Part shown: in pieces, positions 54,154 to 61,122 of the stretch
Layout of the letters: each line of letters starts with the position of its first letter
Position numbering within the stretch: position 1 is the first letter of the stretch
Assembly (NCBI GenBank): GCA_963753725.1
Contig: CAVWDI010000021.1
Location: 1-64,000, forward strand
Source of the DNA: CAVWDI01 sp963753725
GTDB taxonomy: Bacteria; Chloroflexota; Anaerolineae; Anaerolineales; UBA4823
Direction of reading: 5' to 3'
Length of the DNA: 64,000 bases
Notes under the pieces: model-generated
Database searches by the model: none
What the model was told of the DNA's origin: nothing
What the model saw: only the letters and a program-made list of their open reading frames with translations
Position numbers and translations under genes: made by a program

Positions 54154-54543
54154 TTGTCGAAGACATTTTCACTGGTTTTAACCTGCCTGATAATTGGATT
54201 GTCTGGATGCAGCAGCCCGCTTGTCCCAATTTCGAAGACCGCAATTGGTGAAGTCCAATTTACTTCACTACCATCCAATACACCCTTGGCGACGCAGATT
54301 TTCCCAACCGTAAAACCTGCCATAACATCTCCGCCTTTAACAAATACACCCAAGGCTACAATTAAGGATGCGGAAAATTTGGGTGATTACATCGGTAGAG
54401 TTCTCTTCATTTTCGGCTCGGGTTTCGATTACCGTCACTATGAGGGCACGTGGCAAATCACTGGAACGAGCCGGATACAAGGTTCATGTTGCATCCAATA
54501 CCCTGGTACCCATCGAGGGGAATATCACGGTGCATGGGTTTGA
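54154..54543 (+). CDS. DJ-1/PfpI-like lipoprotein, N-terminal part (frameshifted)
   Basis: Predicted lipoprotein: signal with lipobox LSGC (Cys near residue 19), then a Thr/Pro-rich tether, then the start of a DJ-1/PfpI domain GRVLFIFGSGFDYRHYEG. After about 54444 the frame is lost; an extra base in TATGAGGGCACGTGG explains it. Joined with 54368-54949 gives a protein of about 265 residues. A minus-strand ORF covering 54072-54353 is not preferred. Confidence 0.65.
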   Translation: MSKTFSLVLTCLIIGLSGCSSPLVPISKTAIGEVQFTSLPSNTPLATQIFPTVKPAITSPPLTNTPKATIKDAENLGDYIGRVLFIFGSGFDYRHYEGTWQITGTSRIQGSCCIQYPGTHRGEYHGAWV

Positions 54544-54949
54544 AGTCATTTCGCGCCCCTGGCAAACTGCCCCTCTGGTCTATGCCGACCTGCTTATGAA
54601 GGACATAAAAGTTGCGGACTATGACGGGATCGTTTTTATCAGTGACACTGGCATCCTCTCAGATCCGTCACCGGAAATTGACCGTATCTTGCTGCAGGCT
54701 TCACAATATGGTGTGGTTTTGGCTGCCCAGGAATTCGAAGTCTACCTGCTTGCCGAGGCTGGTTTATTTAAAGACAAGAAAGTAACCGCCAATCCGCTCA
54801 TCTGCCGGGAAATGGAGGTAAATTACAACGCCATCTGCACCCTCATGCCAGTTCAAAGGGATGCCGGAATAGTTACCGCCGATCCAACCATGTCTACTGT
54901 AAGTTTCGTCAGGGCGATCCTGGCTGAGATTGAAAATGAAACACCCTAA
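54368..54949 (+). CDS. DJ-1/PfpI-like domain, C-terminal part
   Basis: Continuation of the lipoprotein. Genuine from about 54455: RGKSLERAGYKVHVASNTLVPIEG, VADYDGIVFISDTGILSDPSPEID, GVVLAAQEFEVYLLAEAGLFKDKKVTANPL, typical of the class I amidotransferase-like DJ-1 fold. The position of the nucleophilic Cys elbow reads AAQEF, so the usual catalytic Cys is missing. A scaffold or binding role is more likely (inference). Confidence 0.68.
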   Translation: MRKIWVITSVEFSSFSARVSITVTMRARGKSLERAGYKVHVASNTLVPIEGNITVHGFEVISRPWQTAPLVYADLLMKDIKVADYDGIVFISDTGILSDPSPEIDRILLQASQYGVVLAAQEFEVYLLAEAGLFKDKKVTANPLICREMEVNYNAICTLMPVQRDAGIVTADPTMSTVSFVRAILAEIENETP

Positions 54950-54983
54950 TTGTGAATATCCCCCACCCCCAATGATAATTCTC

Positions 54984-56684
54984 TTATCCCTGGCTACATT
55001 TTAAATCTGCCTGCATCAATTCATCACCAAAATTAGAGTTCTTCAACACCCACACGGTATAGGGTCCAATTTGATTAACTTCAGCATAATTCTCCCGGAT
55101 ATAATTATCCAGGTTCTGGGCGCCAACTTGAGGTATGTTCCTTCGGAAATCCTCTTTTGCCTTTTCCAGCGTGCTGTCGGCAAATATCCTTTTTAATATC
55201 AACACATTAACCCCCTTTTCCTGTAAATCTTTTATCATTTCCTGCTGGACTATTGCGGTATCGCTGATGCCAGGATGCAGTTCATGGTAGCGCGTGGCGA
55301 TGGGACGGTCCAGGAGGTGCTGCACCATCGTATCTCCAATGATGATCACATCATGGCGGTTATTACCGACATAAATATCTTGATCCACAGGCACGTTGGC
55401 ATCCAGATATTCTTTCAGGATCCCCAGCTTCTCCGCCTGACGTTTGTTTAATCGAAATCCGGAGAATTTTCCCTGGTCAACTTCTACTCTTCCGGACTGA
55501 TAGTCCTTCCACAAATTAAATCCTGGTTTAAGGAAAAGCGCAAAAATCCAACCCAGTACCAAAAGGGGTATCAGGACCTTCGTCAAAAAGCCCTTTCCAA
55601 TTTTTTGACCATGTACAAATATTTCATACAGCATAATTCCTATCCAGGAGGCATACACAGACATAGATACGATATGCGTGTTTATCTGGATATGGGCAGC
55701 ATAATAATGGAGAACAAACGCCAGCGTCAGCGTAACACCGCTTGAAAAATAAAACACATTTTTCTTTTTGATCGCCGCCCCTATACCAATCACCCCCAAT
55801 AGAAACATAAAGAATGGAAGCGTGAAATTGATGTATCTGGCCAGGTAAAGTACCAGTTCAAAACCAGAAACCGCCAGAATTGCCCTGGGCAGCAGCCCGG
55901 GATATCCTTCCGGCCTGGCATAGCGGAAATCAGTCAGCGGAAAAATAACCAGGCTCTGGAGCATGTCACTTCCTGCGTAGAAAAGGAAGTACAACAGTAC
56001 CGGAAGGACTATTGCAACCGCGCCAGCCAGGTAAACCAAAATATTCCTCCAAAAAGACTGGGTACGTTCTGTTTGGATGAATTTTGCGCCAAAATAATTC
56101 GCCGCCAGTCCGGCAGAGACTGCAATACCCGTATAAATACCGACATCGTGTTTAAACAAAACCAGCGCGCCGGAAGCTAATCCTGCAAATAACAGGTACT
56201 TCGTCGCGTTTGTTTTATAAAAACGCAGCGTGAAATACAGCGTAAGGAAAACGAAAGCAATACCGGTCGGATACGAACCGAGCCGCAGGTGATAGCCAGT
56301 GTTGTACATCCCCGCCAGGAATATCGCCGCGCTGCCCACCGCTAACCACCTGTTCTCCGTCAAACCGCGCGCCGCCCAGTAGCAGGCGCTCACTCCCGCC
56401 GCGCTTACCACAGAGGCAGCCATAACTTCAACCATCAGGTTCGTGCCGAATAATCCAAATATTAAAGCCAGCAGGTAAAAATGACCCGGAGCATACATGG
56501 TCCAGAAATCCCGGTAGGGCATCTCACCATTGAGGACCCTTTCAGCGCCAACGGTGGATACCCCATCGACCAGGTGCATGCCCGAATTCTCCCCCAGGCT
56601 GAAATCCCAGCTGATCGAGAAAATCGAAAGCGCCAGGACAAAAATGACCAGGGTGACCAACAGGTCGAGTGTCTTGTTCTTCAT
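54984..56684 (-). CDS. PMT-like integral membrane glycosyltransferase
   Basis: 566-residue GT-C type membrane protein. Seen: signal-like first helix, GVSTVGAERVLNGEMPYRDFWTMYAPGHFY, the first-loop signature of a PMT_2-like subfamily with DFW and YAPG, then about ten helices, and a C-terminal soluble part with QDIYVGNNRHDVIIIGD. Separate from the main glycan cluster by 12 kb. Acceptor unknown. Confidence 0.78.
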   Translation of the reverse strand: MKNKTLDLLVTLVIFVLALSIFSISWDFSLGENSGMHLVDGVSTVGAERVLNGEMPYRDFWTMYAPGHFYLLALIFGLFGTNLMVEVMAASVVSAAGVSACYWAARGLTENRWLAVGSAAIFLAGMYNTGYHLRLGSYPTGIAFVFLTLYFTLRFYKTNATKYLLFAGLASGALVLFKHDVGIYTGIAVSAGLAANYFGAKFIQTERTQSFWRNILVYLAGAVAIVLPVLLYFLFYAGSDMLQSLVIFPLTDFRYARPEGYPGLLPRAILAVSGFELVLYLARYINFTLPFFMFLLGVIGIGAAIKKKNVFYFSSGVTLTLAFVLHYYAAHIQINTHIVSMSVYASWIGIMLYEIFVHGQKIGKGFLTKVLIPLLVLGWIFALFLKPGFNLWKDYQSGRVEVDQGKFSGFRLNKRQAEKLGILKEYLDANVPVDQDIYVGNNRHDVIIIGDTMVQHLLDRPIATRYHELHPGISDTAIVQQEMIKDLQEKGVNVLILKRIFADSTLEKAKEDFRRNIPQVGAQNLDNYIRENYAEVNQIGPYTVWVLKNSNFGDELMQADLKCSQG

Positions 56685-57189
56685 TAATTGTTCCGATTTA
56701 ATGTTAATAAAATATCATACATTTACGCTTTCTAACAACCAGGGAAAGTGATCGCCCCATTGACAATTATCTTCTTCCAAGCCTGAACGATAACCAAACT
56801 GGCAAGTGTATACTCGTTCGTGAAGATCAAACCGGAGAGCGCCATTTGTATCGAGGTCTAAAGTATACCGGGCAGTCCCTGCCCGCAGTGACCACACTCA
56901 GATCAAAAAACTGTATACTTTCAATCCTTGGATATTCGGTTATTCCTAAAAAAAATATGCCTCAATTGCATTCAGCTAAAGTAATTCTGTTGGTTCAGCA
57001 AAATAACTTAGGGAGGTTACTCCAATTTTGATATGGATTTATCAACATAATGCTCCCGAACTTGTTAAATATTTACATTATGAATGATACACAAACGTAA
57101 AATTACAGGTTATGATTTTGTCAAATATACCCATTATTGCCACACAAACCCTTTGCCTGGCATAAGCAATTTTCAAGAAAAATAATTTT
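56685..57189. other. AT-rich intergenic region
   Basis: 505 bases with no well-supported gene. A 60-codon minus-strand open frame at 56715-56897 (with FDLHERVYTCQFGYRS) reads like a real protein fragment but has no recognised family and no start context. The AT content rises towards the decayed ATP-grasp gene. Confidence 0.4.
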
Positions 57190-58376
57190 ATGGACAAATC
57201 TATCAATGTTTTAATGGTCAGCGGATGGGTTGATCAAGCTTTTACATTTGTAAGGTCTTTCAGTAAAAAGAAAAATATAAAATTATATATCGCTGATTGG
57301 CCTGAAAGCCCCTTGAGGAAATCGCGATTGTCAAGAATTTTTCTTAATTCCTCATTTTCATGATCCTAGTTATATTCCTAGTTTATTAGATATTTGTATT
57401 GCTAATAATATAGATGTATTACTTCCAGTTCATCATGATGATACAGTTGAAATTTCGAAATACAGGCAGCAATTTGTGTCTCATGGGATACGAATTCCAT
57501 TTCCAGATTATGAACTTATGGAATTGGCGATGGATAAATATCAACTGTCAAAATTGGCGAGAGAGAACAGATTATCAGCTCCTGAAACTCTCCTGGCGAG
57601 TGAAATTTCCCCCAATGATATTGAATTAGTCTTAGGTTTTCCTGCTCTCATTAAGCTGAGGTCCAGTACCGGTCAGCGGGGTCATAAGTTGGTCCAAAAT
57701 GTCGTTGAGTATGAGAGGCATCTGCAGACACTGCTGCACAAAAACAACGATGATGAAATAATCGTACAAGAATATATACCTGGAACAGTGCTTGAAAGCA
57801 TGTACACAGTTGGATTAATTTTTGATACCAATCACAACTTACAACTAAGTGTTCCCTTAAAAAGATAAGGAGTTGACCGTTTACAGGTGGAACTGCAATC
57901 TGCACCAGAGTGGATAAACGACCTGATGTCCAATTATTGGCTGAAAGAATAATGGGTTTACTTGATGGCTGGGTTGGAATTTCAGATGTCGAAATAAAAA
58001 TCAAGCCGGATGGCAACCCGACCTTAATCGGGTTAACCCACGACCCTGGGGTTCTATGTATGGGACTTATGTTGCTGGAGTTGATTTTCCATTCTTATGG
58101 TTGAAAGTAGCAATTGGAGAGGAGATTGAGTTCAATGAAGATTATCTGGAAGGAATTTCTGGGAGTTTCTTAAGTCGTGATCTAAAATTACTCATGGAAT
58201 TGATTTTTGCATTATTTTCTTCCAAACGAAAAGAAGCGTTTCAGATGATAAAAACATACCACCAACCATATCTTTCTTTTGAACGTAAAAGAAATGGAAC
58301 AAAAACATCTGATTTCGTACTCGATGATATCCAGCCATTTCTCGTAAATATTGCTCGGTTCTTTTCTATGTGAGCA
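57190..58376 (+). pseudogene. ATP-grasp ligase, decayed (at least three frameshifts)
   Basis: Remnant of an ATP-grasp enzyme of the carboxylate-amine ligase/CarB-like type. Seen in successive frames: start MDKSINVLMVSGWVDQAF (57190), DICIANNIDVLLPVHHDDTV, KYQLSKLARENRLSAPETLL, the lysine-containing IKLRSSTGQRGHKLV, IIVQEYIPGTVLE, FTGGTAICTRVDKRPD, and VNPRPWGSMYGTYVAGVDF with the metal-binding Asn-Pro-Arg. Breaks lie near 57335 (T-run), 57868 (stop) and 58030. More AT-rich than its neighbours, suggesting a transferred origin. Nothing intact can be made without several edits. Confidence 0.75.
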
Positions 58377-58707
58377 ATTTGAAATTGTGTGGGAAATTGC
58401 GCGCAAATTCACACCTTCACAATGGTTTCACCCCTGTTTATTTCAGGCCAATGCAGCATCATTAGCTGAAAGTTTCAACGATTTCAACATCAGAAGTGAA
58501 CCCCGGTACACCTACGCAGAAAAGTATGCCTGGCTGGTCTATGAAGGGGGGCAGGCATAGGGATTTATTGGGGTGGAGCCGGTTGAAAATTGCGAATGCG
58601 AGTTCCTGCAGGATGAAAAGACAGCCAATATCGCCGGGGCCAATGTCCTGGAGAATTGGCGACGCAGAGGGATCGCTACAGCCTTGGTGAACGAAGCCCT
58701 GAGATAA
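58372..58707 (+). pseudogene. GNAT acetyltransferase remnant
   Basis: Pieces of a Gcn5-related acetyltransferase. N-terminal GFTPVYFRPMQ, then in another frame SLAESFNDFNIRSEPRYTYAEKYAWLV and EGGQA, an in-frame TAG at 58558-58560, then GFIGVEPVENCECEF and the acetyl-CoA motif RRRGIATALVNEALR before a TAA. The region after motif A is missing. It follows the ATP-grasp remnant directly; the pair may once have built an acylated or amide product. Confidence 0.65.
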
Positions 58708-58708
58708 T

Positions 58709-58742
58709 AAAAATCCGGACAGCCATTTCTATGACTGCCCGG
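58709..58742 (-). terminator. Terminator of the three-module secreted protein
   Basis: On the minus strand CCGGGCAG ... CTGTCCGG (one mismatch) with a 12-base loop, followed by ATTTTTATT. It is about 70 bases past the stop at 58810. Confidence 0.7.
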
Positions 58743-58809
58743 AAATTATTCGGATCTTTATTTCAAGTGATGGTTGCAAATGCAGTCAATTCTTGCATCT
58801 GCAGCCCTT

Positions 58810-59463
58810 CTATAGATCCGGCGTACAAATCTCCACCGAGGCGTCGTCAACGAACATGGACGTTATCCCATCCCAGCCGTTGTTATAGACACCAAATTGC
58901 AGATAAATGGTTTTACCTTTATATGCCATCAAATCGTGCGCATTTGAATCCCAGGTTTCATCATTCCGGGTGGGATTGCTTTTCCACCACAGGGTGTCAA
59001 TCATATATCCATATTTGTCGAGCACCAGGATATATTGGGCATCGCCAGCCTGCGGGCTCATCTGCAGCCTGCCGTTAACGTTTTGAGGCATGGACAGACT
59101 GGGGTCCAGCTGGGCGCCGCGCGGAACCGCACCCGGCTCGGTACTCTTGGTCCACAGCCAGGACTTCAAATCCGCGGATACGGCCGTGCTGGGAATGGTG
59201 ACCTTCTGCCTGAAAATCGGAGTAGCTGTACATGTTGTGTGATTTTTGATAGACGCCCGCCCGCATGGACCGGCTGCCGGTGTGAAATTGGGAGGTGGAG
59301 TATCCCGCTGAGTATTCGGTAGCCGGGATGATCCAGGAGGTGTTGTTCTCAAAGCTCCGGTTTGACAGCGCTTCGTAACACCCTGAGGGAGGCGCTGCTC
59401 CCCCGCCGCAGGCGTCCAGGTAAACCGTATCCACCCACATGGTTGATTCGTACCCTTTTCCAT
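58810..59463 (-). CDS. Three-module secreted protein, last part (module 3)
   Basis: Fourth fragment of the gene starting at 60842. Genuine from about 59217: KVTIPSTAVSADLKSWLWTKS, DAQYILVLDKYGYMIDTLWW, and YKGKTIYLQFGVYNNGWDGI then SMFVDDASVEIC, the C-terminal strand of module 3. Ends TPDL. An extra base near 59217 separates it from the preceding fragment. Confidence 0.7.
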   Translation of the reverse strand: MEKGTNQPCGWIRFTWTPAAGEQRLPQGVTKRCQTGALRTTPPGSSRLPNTQRDTPPPNFTPAAGPCGRASIKNHTTCTATPIFRQKVTIPSTAVSADLKSWLWTKSTEPGAVPRGAQLDPSLSMPQNVNGRLQMSPQAGDAQYILVLDKYGYMIDTLWWKSNPTRNDETWDSNAHDLMAYKGKTIYLQFGVYNNGWDGITSMFVDDASVEICTPDL

Positions 59464-59632
59464 CGTTATACGTGCCGAACAGCAGGCGCACTGTTTTACC
59501 TTTGAAAGCGCTCAGGTCAAACTCCAGGTAGGTCCAGCTGTTTGTATTGCTGTCTGGCCACCACATCAGTTTCCTCAATACATTATCTGAAGTGTCCAGC
59601 ACATAGGCATAATTTGTGTCGGTGGCGGGCAC
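59075..59632 (-). CDS. Three-module secreted protein, third fragment (end of module 2, start of module 3)
   Basis: Seen: PATDTNYAYVLDTSDNVLRK, SWTYLEFDLSAFKGKTVRLL, FGTYNDGKGYESTMWVDTVYLDAC (end of module 2), then GCYEALSNRSFENNTSWIIP, opening module 3. A missing base near 59690 and an extra base near 59217 bound it. Confidence 0.7.
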   Translation of the reverse strand: MPATDTNYAYVLDTSDNVLRKLMWWPDSNTNSWTYLEFDLSAFKGKTVRLLFGTYNDGKGYESTMWVDTVYLDACGGGAAPPSGCYEALSNRSFENNTSWIIPATEYSAGYSTSQFHTGSRSMRAGVYQKSHNMYSYSDFQAEGHHSQHGRIRGFEVLAVDQEYRAGCGSARRPAGPQSVHASKR

Positions 59633-60132
59633 TGAGGGTCTGTTCCACGGAATCTCCAGCCAGCGGTGCGGACTGGCGGGGCGTTGAATTCCGGCGCTGA
59701 GGAGGCTGCCTGGCTGCGTGTGTACACATGGAATTTGAGCGTTGCGCTGTCGGCGTTAGCCGGGATTTGAACGTCCTGGTAGAATTCCGAATAACTTTCA
59801 TCGAATGTATTCCCGGTTTTCATTGAATAAACGCCTGACTTTGCCCGCACATCGGAAATCACCGGTGGATAGACCTCACGCGGGATCGTCCACCCGGTAC
59901 TTCCATCCTCAAAATCGCTGTTGATAACCTTGTTGCAGCCTTCAGAGGGCGTTTCCTGTTTGCAAATCAACAGCTGCACATCATCGAAATACATCCTGGT
60001 TACCCCGCCTTCCCCGTCATTATATGTGCCGATCTCAACTTTTATCGCCATACCGGCATAGGCATTCAGCTCCCATTCGTACCAGGCATCCCAGCTGGCA
60101 TCATTTTGTTGGCCGTTCCACAGGACCTTCAA
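59575..60132 (-). CDS. Three-module secreted protein, second fragment (end of module 1, start of module 2)
   Basis: Seen: WDAWYEWELNAYAGMAIKVEI, GTYNDGEGGVTRMYFDDVQLLIC (end of module 1), then GCNKVINSDFEDGSTGWTIP and SGVYSMKTG, EFYQDVQIPANADSATLKFHV of module 2. In frame from about 60190. Confidence 0.7.
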   Translation of the reverse strand: MKVLWNGQQNDASWDAWYEWELNAYAGMAIKVEIGTYNDGEGGVTRMYFDDVQLLICKQETPSEGCNKVINSDFEDGSTGWTIPREVYPPVISDVRAKSGVYSMKTGNTFDESYSEFYQDVQIPANADSATLKFHVYTRSQAASSAPEFNAPPVRTAGWRFRGTDPQCPPPTQIMPMCWTLQIMY

Positions 60133-60161
60133 AATGTCATTGTCATTTGCGTCAAGAATTT

Positions 60162-60842
60162 TTACATACTGCCTGTCATCGTCTGATAGATCTTGGACTG
60201 CCGGTAAAGGTGCAGGCTCAGTAGGACATGGTTGGCGTCGGAAGGGATGTGATATTTCTTGCTGATGGCGTTCGAATGGACATCGATATTATTGGGTCCC
60301 GAAGGGTTTGGCCAGGTGGGTATACCAGTCCGTCCAGAAGTAGGCGCCGAGCGGAAGGTTGTGCTGTCCGTCCCTGCTGTTGCATAATCCCATTTATCTT
60401 TCACAGGGAAGTCCCAGCCGCCATCGCCAGCGGTCACTTTACCATTGACCATAATGTCGCCGCAGGCGGTGATGCCGCTGAAATCCACACCGCTCAGATC
60501 ACCGTTCGCATCCAGGCTGCGTTCTTCCGGTTCAAACGTGAATCCCGGATTCTGGGCAGTCAGCAGATTTTCGCCTTTTTTAGCGTACAGGGTGTATTCA
60601 CCTTTTTCATCCGTGACAGCGGAGGCGCCGTAATTATCTCTGATGACCACATTTGCTATCGGATTCGCGTCGCTGTCCACAACGGCGCCTGAAATACCGA
60701 TGGAAGGATTAACAATAAGCGGGAGATAGCCAGGATATGTTGGCGGTTCATCTCCGGGTGATGCTAGACCAGGAACAACTCCCAAACTGGTGACCAAGAA
60801 TAAAGCAAGGATAAGGATGGTGGATATTCGTTTCATCTTCAT
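60162..60842 (-). CDS. Three-module secreted protein, first fragment (signal, regulatory-like domain, module 1)
   Basis: Signal peptide ISTILILALFLVTSLGVVPGLA, then a carboxypeptidase regulatory-like beta domain (GISGAVVDSDANPIANVVI ... DEKGEYTLYAKKGENLLTA), then ACGDIMVNGKV opening the first of three similar jelly-roll-like modules. Each module ends with a YNDGxGG...DDVxLxIC-type strand. The whole gene (58810-60842) would give about 675 residues once three indels (near 60190, 59690, 59217) are corrected. Likely an extracellular carbohydrate-binding or adhesion protein; no catalytic domain is seen. Confidence 0.72.
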   Translation of the reverse strand: MKMKRISTILILALFLVTSLGVVPGLASPGDEPPTYPGYLPLIVNPSIGISGAVVDSDANPIANVVIRDNYGASAVTDEKGEYTLYAKKGENLLTAQNPGFTFEPEERSLDANGDLSGVDFSGITACGDIMVNGKVTAGDGGWDFPVKDKWDYATAGTDSTTFRSAPTSGRTGIPTWPNPSGPNNIDVHSNAISKKYHIPSDANHVLLSLHLYRQSKIYQTMTGSM

Positions 60843-61031
60843 GCTCCTTTTAAGTCATAAGACGGCTTGGCGCGACATATTCTCTCGCGGTTTTCGTTGA
60901 AAAACTGCATTGTTTTTGATCATGTTTCCTTACTCATCAAGACTTTAACATTATATTGTCTTAAATAATATTTGACAATAACCCATTACTATAGTCAATA
61001 TGGATTTAATGTCTGCATGGAGAATATAAGA

Positions 61032-61059
61032 ACCGGGATAGGCAAATATCTATCCCGGT
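61032..61059 (-). terminator. Hairpin after the multihaem gene
   Basis: ACCGGGATAG (61032-61041) and CTATCCCGGT (61050-61059), a perfect 10-bp stem with an 8-base loop. On the minus strand it is followed by TCTTATATTC, so it could terminate the gene ending at 61123. Confidence 0.6.
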
Positions 61060-61122
61060 CTTGTTTTCTTGAATAAAAAAATGGAATTGTAGCTGGTCAG
61101 TATTTTTGATTTTTACTCTGCT

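Noticed and set aside
54072..54353. Minus-strand ORF of 93 codons overlapping the lipoprotein gene
   Set aside because: The plus-strand reading has a lipobox, a tether and continuity with a DJ-1-like domain; the minus reading has none of these.
56715..56897. Minus-strand ORF of 60 codons with FDLHERVYTCQFGYRS
   Set aside because: It reads like protein but has no recognised family, no ribosome site and lies in an AT-rich gap; kept only as a note in the intergenic entry.
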